A stretch of 9,030 nt of DNA from positions 1 to 9,030 of the forward strand of contig DASTNK010000071.1 in NCBI GenBank assembly GCA_035720945.1, read 5' to 3'. Below, one piece after another: positions 1-7,189 of this stretch. The first letter of the stretch is position 1; every line of letters begins with the position of its first letter. The translations under genes and the position numbers were made by a program. This DNA is from SCQX01 sp035720945. Lineage in GTDB: Bacteria; Pseudomonadota; Gammaproteobacteria; Burkholderiales; Burkholderiaceae_B. The notes beneath the pieces were generated by a model, which searched no databases, had not been told where the DNA came from, and saw only the letters and a program-made list of their open reading frames with translations.

Positions 1-45
1 GTGGCGCCTTGAGCGCATGGCATGGAAACAAGTAAAGAGAAGCGA

Positions 46-351
46 ATGGGCAGTGAATCCAAGGCGTTGCTATGGCGCGTGGCTGAATGCGATCGACCGC
101 GTTGCGACTATTTTCTCGATGGTGAGGCGCACAGCGCGCTGAAAGGCGATACCGTGCTGACGGCGATTCTGACCACAAGCGCGATGCTGCGTCGATCGGA
201 ATTCGGCGGTGGGCCGCGCGCGGGCTTTTGCCTGATGGGGGCATGCCAGGACTGCTGGGTATGGCTGGAAGACGGCACGCGCATCCGGGCCTGTTCCACG
301 TTCGTGGAGCCCGGCATGCGTGTAGTGACGTGCGCATCGGTGCGCCCATGA
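46..351 (+). CDS. Small [2Fe-2S] ferredoxin-like subunit of an HcnABC/opine-oxidase-type dehydrogenase (gamma subunit)
   Basis: This 101-residue protein looks like the iron-sulfur electron-transfer subunit of a heterotrimeric FAD amine dehydrogenase (HcnA/OoxA-like family). Numbered from the chosen start, four cysteines sit at about 62, 67, 70 and 83 (C-x4-C-x2-C-x12-C, within GFCLMGACQDC and RAC). This is the plant-type [2Fe-2S] cluster pattern. No signal peptide is seen, so it should be cytoplasmic. I chose the ATG at 46 because a purine-rich GAGAAG lies about 6 bases upstream; an in-frame ATG at 22 would add eight charged residues and has no obvious ribosome site. Its stop overlaps the start of the next gene (ATGA), which suggests translational coupling and a stable complex. 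The family is clear; the substrate of the complex is not. It is probably not itself catalytic. Confidence 0.85.
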   Translation: MGSESKALLWRVAECDRPRCDYFLDGEAHSALKGDTVLTAILTTSAMLRRSEFGGGPRAGFCLMGACQDCWVWLEDGTRIRACSTFVEPGMRVVTCASVRP

Positions 352-1796
352 CCGCGGCCATCGAACCGGTGATCGTGGGTGCCGGTCCGGCGGGCCTGCG
401 TGCCGCCCAGGCGTTGGCCGACGCGGGGCTGGCCCCTGTGCTGATCGACGAATCTCCGAAGGTTGGCGGCCAGATATATCGCCAGACTCCCGATGGCATG
501 ACACGCGATCATAGGGCGCTATATGGATTTGAGCATGGCAAGGCGCGCGCTGTGCATGGGATTCTCGACAAGCTGGCGGGGCGGGTCGATTATCGTCCCG
601 GCACGGTCGTCTGGAATGCGGAAGGGCGAACCTTGTATCTTCAATCCGGCGGGTTGATCGGAGGCGTCTCCTTTACCCACCTCATTCTCGCGACAGGCGC
701 CACCGATCGTGTTCTGCCGTTTCCCGGGTGGGTGACGCCGGGGGTTTATACGCTTGGTGGTGCGCAGGTGTCGTTGAAGTACCAGGGGTGCGCCATTGGT
801 CGCCGGGTCGTTTTTGCCGGAACCGGGCCTTTGCTGTACCTGGTGGCCTATCAGTATGCGAAGGCGGGCGCGCGTGTGGTGGCTGTGCTCGACACCGCGA
901 AGGTATCCGATCAGGCCAAGGCATTGCCTGGGCTGATCAGGGCGCCGGCGTTGCTGGCCAAGGGGCTTTGGTATGCCGGTTGGCTACGGGCACACGGTGT
1001 TCCGGTGCGCACGGGTGTGCGCTTGCTCGAAGCCCGTGGCGCGGAGCGTGTGGAATCCTTTGTCTGGGAGCGCCACGCCGGCGACGCCGATTCGGTCCGC
1101 GAAACCGCCTGCGATGCGGTGGGGTTCGGCTATGCCTTGCGTGCCGAAACACAACTTGCAAGCCTGTTGGGCTGCGAATTCCAGTTCGATGAGCGTGACC
1201 GCGCCTGGCTGCCTGTCCGCGACGATGTGGGTCGCGCGTCGCGCCCGGGGGTGTATCTGGTGGGCGACGGGCGGGGTATCGCGGGCGCGGACGCCGCCGA
1301 GATCAGTGGTGAACTGGCCGCGTTGGCCTTGCTGTCCGACGTGGGGATGGTGTCCGATCCCGTACGCACACACTTGCTGACCGCGCGTGCCCGGCGTGTG
1401 GAGGCCGTGCGTGACACGTTGGAGAAAATCTTTCCGTTCCCGCGCGACTGGGCCGCTCGGGCCGATGATGATCTGGTCGTCTGTCGCTGCGAGGAGATCA
1501 CGGCTGGCCAGATACGCCGCGCTGTTCGAGAGGACGGGGCGCATGAGATGAATCGGGTCAAAGCCCTGACGCGCGCCGGCATGGGGCGCTGCCAGAGTCG
1601 TATGTGTGGGTTGGCCGCCGCCGAGATCGTGGCTTGCGAGGCGGGGTTGAATGTCAGCGAGGTGGGGCGGGTCCGTAGCCAACCGCCCGTCAAGCCGTTG
1701 ATCATCGGCGCGTTCGAACCCGCCCGGGCGGAGGGGAAACCGATGAGCCATCCGGGTTCGCGCGCCAGCCGAACCGGGGGAGACGCCCGTGGCTGA
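348..1796 (+). CDS. FAD/NAD(P)-binding oxidoreductase with C-terminal BFD-like [2Fe-2S] domain (HcnB/OoxA-type alpha subunit)
   Basis: This 482-residue flavoprotein resembles HcnB and the large subunit of opine oxidases and D-hydroxyproline dehydrogenases. An N-terminal FAD dinucleotide fold starts with GAGPAG at residues 11-16. A second nucleotide-binding fold carries GTGPLL at about 159-163 and is followed by the alternating beta-strand/helix pattern of pyridine-nucleotide-disulfide oxidoreductases. GVYLVGDGRGIAG near residue 305 is the usual second FAD contact. The C-terminal region has Cys379-x-Cys381 and Cys415-x4-Cys420, a BFD-type [2Fe-2S] site. In this family the subunit is thought to pass electrons from the amine-oxidising flavoprotein to a further acceptor. 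The ATG at 348 overlaps the previous stop by ATGA and places the FAD motif ten residues in. An upstream in-frame ATG at 228 would overlap the previous gene by 124 bases and was rejected. Confidence 0.88.
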   Translation: MTAAIEPVIVGAGPAGLRAAQALADAGLAPVLIDESPKVGGQIYRQTPDGMTRDHRALYGFEHGKARAVHGILDKLAGRVDYRPGTVVWNAEGRTLYLQSGGLIGGVSFTHLILATGATDRVLPFPGWVTPGVYTLGGAQVSLKYQGCAIGRRVVFAGTGPLLYLVAYQYAKAGARVVAVLDTAKVSDQAKALPGLIRAPALLAKGLWYAGWLRAHGVPVRTGVRLLEARGAERVESFVWERHAGDADSVRETACDAVGFGYALRAETQLASLLGCEFQFDERDRAWLPVRDDVGRASRPGVYLVGDGRGIAGADAAEISGELAALALLSDVGMVSDPVRTHLLTARARRVEAVRDTLEKIFPFPRDWAARADDDLVVCRCEEITAGQIRRAVREDGAHEMNRVKALTRAGMGRCQSRMCGLAAAEIVACEAGLNVSEVGRVRSQPPVKPLIIGAFEPARAEGKPMSHPGSRASRTGGDARG

Positions 1797-2952
1797 AACG
1801 ACGAGAACCGACGTGGCCATTGTTGGCGGCGGCATTGTGGGTGCCAGCGCGGCCTTGTTCCTGCGCGGATTGGGATATTCGGTGGTTTTGCTGGAGTCGG
1901 GGCTTTGCGGGTCGAAGGCCAGCGGCGTGAACTACGGCGGCGTGCGCCGCCAGGGACGGCAGCCGGATCAGTTGCCATTGAGCCTGCGCGCGCACGCATT
2001 GTGGAGCACGATCCGTCAGCTTGCCGGGATGGATGGCGAATATGTGCGCTCCGGCCATCTGAAGCTCGCGCGCAACGCCGAGGATTTGGCGGCTCTGGAG
2101 TCTTACCTGGCGTTGACGCGCGATTTCGGTCTGGGCCTGCGCATGGTGACCGGGGCTGAGTTCCGGAAACGGTTCCCCTGGCTGGGCGGCGTGGTCATTG
2201 GAGGCTCGTTGTGTCCGGAAGACGGGCATGCCAATCCCCGGTTGGTGTCGCCGGCGTTGGCCCGGGCGGCGCGTGCCGCTGGCGCCGATATTCGTGAGCA
2301 GACGCGTGTCATCCATGCCGAGAAGGATGGCGATGAATTCGTGATCGCCTGCGAAGGTGGTCTGACGGTACGGTCGTCCCGCCTGCTGAACTGCGCGGGA
2401 GCCTGGGGGCATGTGATTGCGGAGATGTTCGGCCGGACAGTGCCGGAGCACGCGATCCATCCCGTCATGTTCGTGACGGAGCCACTACCGGTTTTCATGA
2501 ACGTCAGCCTGGGCATTCAAGGGGGTGGCATTTATGCGCGCCAGGTGGAACGGGGCAATTGCGTGATAGGTGGTGGCCGCGGCTACCCCCTGGACAACGA
2601 CTTCGCGCGCCCGGGCGCCGCCGCCATGAGCGATTTGTTGCGGGAGACGACGGGTGTGATCCCCGCTCTGCGCGGCGCACAGGTGATTCGGTTCTGGAGC
2701 GGCTACGAAGGCAGCTTCGACGACGATAACCCGGTCATTGGTCCGGACGGTGTCGTGCCTGGACTGTTCCATGCCTTCGGCTTCTGTGGCGCCGGCTTTC
2801 AACTTGGCCCCGCCGTCGGCGAGGTACTGGCCGACCTGGTGCATTCGGGCCACGCCCGGGTGCCCATCGATGCCTTCAGCATTCAGCGATTTGAGACGCA
2901 GACTCGGCCGTCCTCGTCGCCTTTTCCCAAGATTGTCGAGCACCAAGGATAG
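1789..2952 (+). CDS. DAO-family FAD-dependent oxidoreductase (HcnC/OoxB-type beta subunit, probable catalytic subunit)
   Basis: This 387-residue protein belongs to the D-amino-acid-oxidase-like (DAO) flavoprotein family and is probably where the amine substrate is oxidised. The Rossmann FAD motif GGGIVG is at residues 13-18, followed by an acidic residue (LLES) at the end of the second strand. SGVNYGGVRRQ near residue 45 matches the second FAD contact region of HcnC/OoxB/hydroxyproline-dehydrogenase relatives. The C-terminal DDNPVIGPDG and GFCGAGFQLGPAVGE stretches are the usual DAO closing motifs. The start is GTG at 1789, supported by a GGGGGAGA stretch 6-13 bases upstream, and overlaps the preceding gene by 8 bases. 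Length is near that of HcnC (about 417). Substrates of the family include glycine, opines, proline and hydroxyproline isomers and N-methylated amino acids. Sequence alone does not decide among these. Confidence 0.85.
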   Translation: MAETTRTDVAIVGGGIVGASAALFLRGLGYSVVLLESGLCGSKASGVNYGGVRRQGRQPDQLPLSLRAHALWSTIRQLAGMDGEYVRSGHLKLARNAEDLAALESYLALTRDFGLGLRMVTGAEFRKRFPWLGGVVIGGSLCPEDGHANPRLVSPALARAARAAGADIREQTRVIHAEKDGDEFVIACEGGLTVRSSRLLNCAGAWGHVIAEMFGRTVPEHAIHPVMFVTEPLPVFMNVSLGIQGGGIYARQVERGNCVIGGGRGYPLDNDFARPGAAAMSDLLRETTGVIPALRGAQVIRFWSGYEGSFDDDNPVIGPDGVVPGLFHAFGFCGAGFQLGPAVGEVLADLVHSGHARVPIDAFSIQRFETQTRPSSSPFPKIVEHQG

Positions 2953-2955
2953 GAG
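2951..2955 (+). promoter_or_regulatory. Strong Shine-Dalgarno for the binding-protein gene, overlapping the upstream stop codon
   Basis: AGGAG lies 5 bases before the ATG at 2961 and shares bases with the TAG stop of the DAO-family gene. It is the best ribosome site in this transcription unit. This would suit a periplasmic binding protein needed in larger amounts than the coupled enzyme subunits before it. Confidence 0.7.
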
Positions 2956-2960
2956 TAGAC

Positions 2961-4028
2961 ATGACAAAACGATATTTCCCCCATTCGTTGAAAACCGGCG
3001 CCTTGTTGGGCGTTGCCCTGTTCTCTGCGTGGGCGGCCACCGCCCATGCGGACCAGACCACGCTGTACATCGGCATGAACGGGGGCGATATGGAGCGTGC
3101 CTTCACGCAGCACGTATTCCCGCCGTTTGAGAAAGCCCACAACGTCAAGGTCGTCGTGGTGCCCGGCACCTCGGCCGACGTGCTGGCCAAGGCCCAGGCC
3201 TACAAGGCGCATCCCCAGATGCATGTGATGTTCCTGGACGATGGGGTCATGTATCGCGCCATTTCGATGGGTTTGTGCGAGAAGATGAACCCGTCGCCGG
3301 AATTGTCGCAGCTGTATCCCACGGCGCGCATGAAGGACGGCATGGCGGCCGCCGTCGACATGGGGCTGACCGGTGTTGGCTACAACACCAAGATGTTCAA
3401 AGAGAAGCATTGGGCGCCACCCACGTCGTGGGGCGATTTCGCCAATCCCAAGTACAAGGGAAAAGTGGTGATGCAGTCCATGTCGAGCAGCACTTACGGC
3501 CTGCACGCCTTCCTGATGTTCAATCGCATCGAGGGCGGCTCGGCAAAAAATGTGAATCCCGGGTTCTCAAAATGGAATGACACGATTGGCAAGAATGTAT
3601 TGGAGTACATCTCCAATTCGTCCAAGATCTCCGAAATGGTGCAGACGGGTGAGGCGGGCATCTTCCCGTTGACCTTCACGGCCATCGCGCGTCTGGCCAA
3701 GCGTGGCCAACCCGTCGCCTTCGCCGTGCCGAAGGAGGGGCCGGTCCTGCTCTCGGTTGGCGAGTGCGTGATCGCCCACAACACACAGCCAAAGCTGGCC
3801 CAGGAGCTTGCTCGCTACTTGCTGACCCCCAAGGCGCAGGAACTGGCCCTGAAATACAGCGGCAACGTGCCGTCCAATCCCAATGCCAAGGGTGGGGACG
3901 CCGACCAGCAAAAGTATCTGGATGATTTCAAGAAGGCCCTGAAGCATGCCGTGGTGCTGGACTGGGACGTGATCAACAAGAACCGGCCTGAATGGAACGT
4001 GCGCTGGAACCGGACGGTCGAGCAGTAA
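2961..4028 (+). CDS. ABC transporter periplasmic substrate-binding protein (spermidine/putrescine PotD-like, SBP family 1)
   Basis: This 355-residue secreted protein is a type-II periplasmic solute-binding protein, nearest in character to the PotD/AfuA group. A signal peptide is visible: basic start (MTKRYF), a hydrophobic stretch at about 13-26, and an Ala-His-Ala cleavage site after residue 30. No lipobox cysteine is present, so the mature protein should be soluble in the periplasm. Typical family stretches include VGYNTKMF, PTSWGDFANPKYKGKV and LARYLLTPKAQELALKYSGNVPSNP, the last being the usual C-terminal helix pair. It follows the flavoenzyme genes by 8 bases, so it is likely co-transcribed and probably captures their substrate. 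No permease or ATPase gene is in the window; they may lie upstream of position 1 or elsewhere. The polyamine-type fold does not prove a polyamine ligand, since relatives bind amino-acid derivatives, ferric iron or phosphonates. Confidence 0.88.
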   Translation: MTKRYFPHSLKTGALLGVALFSAWAATAHADQTTLYIGMNGGDMERAFTQHVFPPFEKAHNVKVVVVPGTSADVLAKAQAYKAHPQMHVMFLDDGVMYRAISMGLCEKMNPSPELSQLYPTARMKDGMAAAVDMGLTGVGYNTKMFKEKHWAPPTSWGDFANPKYKGKVVMQSMSSSTYGLHAFLMFNRIEGGSAKNVNPGFSKWNDTIGKNVLEYISNSSKISEMVQTGEAGIFPLTFTAIARLAKRGQPVAFAVPKEGPVLLSVGECVIAHNTQPKLAQELARYLLTPKAQELALKYSGNVPSNPNAKGGDADQQKYLDDFKKALKHAVVLDWDVINKNRPEWNVRWNRTVEQ

Positions 4029-4038
4029 TCCGCTGGCC

Positions 4039-4072
4039 GGGGTCGGGCAATGGGGAAATGCCCGACCCCTTT
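4039..4072 (+). terminator. Rho-independent-like terminator after the binding-protein gene
   Basis: A perfect 11-bp inverted repeat (GGGGTCGGGCA at 4039-4049 and its complement at 4059-4069) encloses a 9-base loop and is followed by TTTC. The stem is very GC-rich and begins 10 bases after the TAA stop. The T-run is only three bases, so termination may be incomplete or the hairpin may mainly protect the 3' end of the mRNA. It separates the flavoenzyme/binding-protein unit from frmA. Confidence 0.75.
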
Positions 4073-4106
4073 CAAGCAATGGCACGGTTCCCGGGGTCTT
4101 CGAATA

Positions 4107-4134
4107 TTGAGCCGTTGTGCTTGTCGGCTATCAT
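4107..4134 (+). promoter_or_regulatory. Candidate sigma-70-type promoter for the formaldehyde-oxidation genes
   Basis: TTGAGC (4107-4112) and TATCAT (4129-4134) are separated by 16 bases. They match the -35 and -10 consensus at 4 and 5 of 6 positions. The pair lies between the upstream terminator and the frmA start, leaving a leader of roughly 30 bases. No clear operator and no FrmR gene are seen, so the mode of control is unknown. This is a prediction from consensus only. Confidence 0.45.
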
Positions 4135-4173
4135 TGGCTGATTCAATTTCGCTGATCTCAAAAGGAGTCTTGC

Positions 4174-5280
4174 ATGAAAACACGAGCCGCAGTCGCATGG
4201 AAGGCGGGTGCGCCGTTGACGATCGAAGATGTCGAGCTCGACGGTCCCAAGGCCGGTGAAGTACTCATCGAGGTCAAGGCCACCGGCATTTGCCACACCG
4301 ATTACTACACGCTATCGGGCGCCGACCCGGAAGGCTTGTTCCCGGCCATCCTTGGGCACGAAGGCGCCGGCGTGGTGCTGGAAACGGGGGCGGGCGTCAG
4401 TGGGCTCAAGCCGGGTGATCACGTCATCCCGCTCTACACGCCAGAATGCCGACAATGCAAGTTCTGCCTGTCGCGCAAGACTAACCTGTGCCAGGCGATA
4501 CGCGCCACGCAGGGCAAGGGGCTCATGCCTGATGGCACGGGCCGTTTCAAGGTGGGCGGCAAGTTCGTGCATCACTACATGGGCACGTCCACGTTCTCCA
4601 ATCATATCGTGGTGCCCGAGATCGCCGTGGCCAAGATCCGCGACGACGCGCCTTTCGACAAGGTCTGCTACATCGGCTGTGGTGTCACCACCGGTGTAGG
4701 CGCCGTGATCTTCACGGCCCAGGTCGAAGCCGGCGCCAACGTGGTCGTGTTCGGCCTGGGCGGCATCGGATTGAACGTCATCCAGGGCGCGAAGATGGTG
4801 GGCGCGGGCAAGATCATCGGGGTGGATCTGAATCCCGAGCGTGAGGCGCTGGCGCGCAAGTTCGGCATGACGCACTTCGTCAACCCCAAGGATGTCGATA
4901 ACGTGGTCGACCACATCGTGTCGCTGACTGATGGTGGCGCCGATTATTCGTTCGAGTGCATAGGCAACGTCAAGGTCATGCGCCAGGCGCTGGAATGCTG
5001 CCACAAGGGCTGGGGGCAATCCATCATCATTGGTGTGGCCGAGGCCGGCGCTGAAATCTCCACCCGCCCCTTTCAGCTTGTGACGGGGCGTCACTGGAAG
5101 GGCTCGGCGTTTGGCGGCGCGCGTGGGCGCACCGACGTGCCCAAGATCGTCGACTGGTACATGGAGGGCCGTCTCAATATTGATGACCTGATCACACACA
5201 CCTTGCCGCTCGAAAAGATCAATGACGGGTTCGACCTGATGCATCGCGGTGAGTCCATTCGTTCCGTGGTGGTGTATTGA
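4174..5280 (+). CDS. frmA: S-(hydroxymethyl)glutathione dehydrogenase / class III alcohol dehydrogenase
   Basis: This 368-residue zinc enzyme oxidises S-hydroxymethylglutathione (formed spontaneously from formaldehyde and glutathione) to S-formylglutathione with NAD+. The family also reduces S-nitrosoglutathione. Catalytic-zinc ligands are visible as Cys40 (GICHTD), His62-Glu63 (GHE) and Cys169 (GCGVTTG). The structural-zinc cysteines are Cys92, Cys95, Cys98 and Cys106. Arg110 in the IRATQGKGLMPDG stretch corresponds to the glutathione-carboxylate-binding arginine of class III enzymes, which separates it from ordinary ethanol dehydrogenases. The NAD fold has GLGGIG at 194-199 and Asp218, consistent with NAD over NADP. 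The ATG is preceded by AAAGGAG 6 bases upstream, and length is normal. It overlaps the hydrolase gene by one base, completing the two-step route to formate. It is named adhC or flhA in some organisms. Confidence 0.96.
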   Translation: MKTRAAVAWKAGAPLTIEDVELDGPKAGEVLIEVKATGICHTDYYTLSGADPEGLFPAILGHEGAGVVLETGAGVSGLKPGDHVIPLYTPECRQCKFCLSRKTNLCQAIRATQGKGLMPDGTGRFKVGGKFVHHYMGTSTFSNHIVVPEIAVAKIRDDAPFDKVCYIGCGVTTGVGAVIFTAQVEAGANVVVFGLGGIGLNVIQGAKMVGAGKIIGVDLNPEREALARKFGMTHFVNPKDVDNVVDHIVSLTDGGADYSFECIGNVKVMRQALECCHKGWGQSIIIGVAEAGAEISTRPFQLVTGRHWKGSAFGGARGRTDVPKIVDWYMEGRLNIDDLITHTLPLEKINDGFDLMHRGESIRSVVVY

Positions 5281-6131
5281 TGCCGGACGGACTTGAGCTG
5301 ATCAGCGAGCACCGCTGTTTCGATGGTGTCCAGCGTTTTTATCGGCATGATTCACGTGCCATTGGTCTGCCCATGCGATTCTCGGTGTTTCAACCGCCCC
5401 AGGCGGTGGCCGGGCGCGTGCCGGTGCTGTTCTTCCTGGCGGGGCTCACCGCCACCGAAGAGAACTTCATGGTCAAGGCGGGTGCGCAACGCCTCGCCGC
5501 GCAGCATGGGTTGATGCTGGTCTCACCCGACACCAGCCCTCGTGGGGCCGGGGTGCCCGGTGAAGGCGATGACTGGGACTTCGGCACGGGCGCGGGGTTC
5601 TATCTGGACGCGACGCAAGCCCCGTGGAAGACGCATTACCGCATGGAAAGCTATGTGGCGCGTGAACTGTTCGACATTGCCACCGGTGAGTTGCCGGGTG
5701 ATGCGGGCCGGGTCGGCATTTTTGGCCATTCGATGGGCGGCCATGGCGCGCTGGTGCTGGCGCTGCGCCACCGGGATCAATATCGGTCCGTGTCGGCGTT
5801 CGCGCCCATTGCCGCCCCATCGCGTTGCCCATGGGGGCAAAAGGCGTTCACGGGCTATCTGGGTGATGATCATGCTGCCTGGGCCGAGCACGACGCTTCG
5901 CTATTGATGGAACGATCCAGTTGCCCGTATCCGGGCGGCATTCTGGTCGACCAGGGGTTGGCCGATGCCTTTCTCGATGAGCAACTCTACCCCGGCGAAT
6001 TCGAAGCGGCATGCGCCAAAGCCGGGCAGCCACTCACGCTGCGCCGGCACGAAGGCTATGACCACGGGTATTATTTTCTGTCGACCTTCATGGAAGATCA
6101 TTTGGCCTTTCATGCGGAGCGCTTGAAATAG
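5280..6131 (+). CDS. fghA: S-formylglutathione hydrolase
   Basis: This 283-residue serine esterase of the esterase D family hydrolyses S-formylglutathione to formate and glutathione, the second step of formaldehyde detoxification. The nucleophile is Ser151 in GHSMGGHGA. The catalytic histidine is His262 in EGYDHGYYF, 111 residues later as in human esterase D. The charge-relay aspartate lies in the DQGLAD stretch (Asp224 or Asp229). LAGLTATEENF and SPDTSPRG are the usual oxyanion-hole and early family motifs. No signal peptide is seen, so it is cytoplasmic. The ATG at 5280 shares its A with the TGA stop of frmA (TGATG), which points to translational coupling. A TTG one codon earlier is also open but less likely. 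Length matches the family. It is called frmB/yeiG in E. coli. Confidence 0.95.
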   Translation: MPDGLELISEHRCFDGVQRFYRHDSRAIGLPMRFSVFQPPQAVAGRVPVLFFLAGLTATEENFMVKAGAQRLAAQHGLMLVSPDTSPRGAGVPGEGDDWDFGTGAGFYLDATQAPWKTHYRMESYVARELFDIATGELPGDAGRVGIFGHSMGGHGALVLALRHRDQYRSVSAFAPIAAPSRCPWGQKAFTGYLGDDHAAWAEHDASLLMERSSCPYPGGILVDQGLADAFLDEQLYPGEFEAACAKAGQPLTLRRHEGYDHGYYFLSTFMEDHLAFHAERLK

Positions 6132-6219
6132 CCACCACCCACGCCCTGGCGTGAGAATGGTCAGCGGGCCGGGCATTGTCGCGCGCGTGTGGCCACTCCG
6201 ATCCTCACGAGCAGGGCGG

Positions 6220-7140
6220 CTACCCCTCCGCGTGGCACTCCCTGGTCGCGCAACCGACCAGGTGTTGCACCATCCGCCGCGCGGCGGGCTGCAAAGTGCC
6301 GATCGTCTGATAGCACACGGCGAAGCGGCGCGTGGCCCAGACGTCTCGCAATGGGATGATTTTGATCCCAAGCGTGTTTTTGTACGATTCCCCGACTTCC
6401 GACGGGACGATGCTGATGGCGAGGTTGGCGGCCACGACACGGAACGCCGCGTCGAAGTTCGACACGATCACCCGGTAAGACAGGCGCCGGTCCTTGCGGG
6501 CGGCGAGCTGTTGCAGCATCGTGTGCACGGCGGTCGACGGAGGAAGGCCCACGTGTTCATAGTCCAGGGTTTGCTCGAAGACGAGTGACGCGTTCCGTGC
6601 CAGCGGGTGCCCTGGGTGGACAGCCGCCGCGAGATGGTCTTCGCGGTATGGTTGCTGTTGCAGGCCCTCGAAATCCAGGTTGTTCCAACACACCCCCAAT
6701 GAGGCCATGCCGCTGCGTATCTGCCGCACCAGATCGCGTGACAGGCGCTCTTCGACTTCGACCTGGATATTCTGGTTCTCGGGTGCCCGCATGAACGACG
6801 CGATGTCGTCGAACAACTGCTCGGCGACGGCGGACGCGGTGGCGATCAGTCTGACATGCCCGACGCCGCCGCTGGCGAATGTGGCGGCATCATGGGCGAT
6901 CCGGTCCATCGTGAACAGAACGCCACGCGCGTGTTCGAGCACCGCGATGCCTGCCGCTGTTGGGCGCACCCCCCGCCGTGAACGGAGCAGAAGAGGGGTG
7001 CCAAGTGTTGCTTCCATCTGTGCGATGCGCTTGCTCACGGCCGATGGTTCTATGTGTTCGTGTTCCGCGGCGCGCGCCATATTCTGCATGTCACAGACGG
7101 CCACAAAGATCCGCAAGGTTTTCGTATCGATGTCTTGCAT
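6220..7140 (-). CDS. LysR-family transcriptional regulator
   Basis: This 306-residue regulator has a normal LysR layout. The N-terminal winged helix-turn-helix is at about residues 5-63 (LRIFVAVCDMQNMARAAEHEH, then PSAVSKRIAQMEATLGTPLLLRSRRG), followed by a two-lobed ligand-binding domain to the end. It is transcribed away from the HMG-CoA-lyase-like gene at 7278, the classic arrangement for a LysR activator of a divergent operon that also represses itself. The start at 7140 gives the usual family N-terminus and has AGAGG about 8 bases upstream. In-frame starts at 7167 and 7197 would add up to 19 residues and would place the inverted repeats of the divergent gap inside the coding region. The inducer is unknown, probably the acid or CoA ester handled by the divergent genes. 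It converges with fghA, leaving an 88-base gap. Confidence 0.93.
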   Translation of the reverse strand: MQDIDTKTLRIFVAVCDMQNMARAAEHEHIEPSAVSKRIAQMEATLGTPLLLRSRRGVRPTAAGIAVLEHARGVLFTMDRIAHDAATFASGGVGHVRLIATASAVAEQLFDDIASFMRAPENQNIQVEVEERLSRDLVRQIRSGMASLGVCWNNLDFEGLQQQPYREDHLAAAVHPGHPLARNASLVFEQTLDYEHVGLPPSTAVHTMLQQLAARKDRRLSYRVIVSNFDAAFRVVAANLAISIVPSEVGESYKNTLGIKIIPLRDVWATRRFAVCYQTIGTLQPAARRMVQHLVGCATRECHAEG

Positions 7141-7161
7141 GGCCACAGCCTCTATTAGTAT

Positions 7162-7174
7162 TTCCATATTGGAA
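7162..7174. promoter_or_regulatory. Candidate LysR box: perfect 5-3-5 inverted repeat
   Basis: TTCCATATTGGAA is a perfect dyad (TTCCA, 3-base centre, TGGAA) and also fits the T-N11-A form typical of LysR operators. It lies 22 bases upstream of the regulator's start codon, where binding could block its own transcription. Its right arm is shared with the larger overlapping repeat at 7169-7189. Confidence 0.6.
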
Positions 7175-7189
7175 CTTATCAAGTTCCAA
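7169..7189. promoter_or_regulatory. Candidate operator: perfect 9-3-9 inverted repeat
   Basis: TTGGAACTT at 7169-7177 and AAGTTCCAA at 7181-7189 are exact reverse complements around the centre ATC. It shares TTGGAA with the neighbouring dyad, so two operator forms overlap and could be alternative positions for a LysR tetramer. A further TGGAAC half-site occurs at 7211-7216. The repeat is too AT-rich and too far from any gene end to be a terminator. Confidence 0.65.

Noticed and set aside
1..12. A TGA at 10-12 in frame 1 that could be the end of an upstream gene
   Set aside because: Only three codons are visible, too few to support a gene.
228..347. N-terminal extension of the FAD/BFD subunit from an ATG at 228
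   Set aside because: It would overlap the iron-sulfur gene heavily and puts 40 untypical residues before the FAD motif. The ATGA junction at 348 is the natural start.
984..2967. Long minus-strand open frames opposite the two flavoprotein genes
   Set aside because: They lie antisense to genes with clear family motifs. Their arginine/proline-rich translations are typical shadows of high-GC coding DNA.
4312..5244. A 310-codon minus-strand open frame opposite frmA
   Set aside because: It is antisense to a fully recognised zinc dehydrogenase and shows no recognisable domain, only His/Arg/Asp-rich composition caused by codon bias on the real strand.
6140..6153. Small hairpin (CACGC/GCGTG, 4-base loop) between the convergent fghA and LysR genes
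   Set aside because: The stem is only 5 bp and no T-run follows on either strand, so it is too weak to call a terminator.
6241..6262. Perfect 8-bp inverted repeat (CCTGGTCG, 6-base loop)
   Set aside because: It lies inside the 3' end of the LysR coding sequence, lacks a T-run on either strand, and is plausible by chance in GC-rich coding DNA.
7154..7182. Minus-strand promoter for the LysR gene (TTGATA/ACTAAT, 17-base spacing)
   Set aside because: The implied transcript start falls within the AGAGG ribosome site just before the start codon, which does not fit the preferred translation start.
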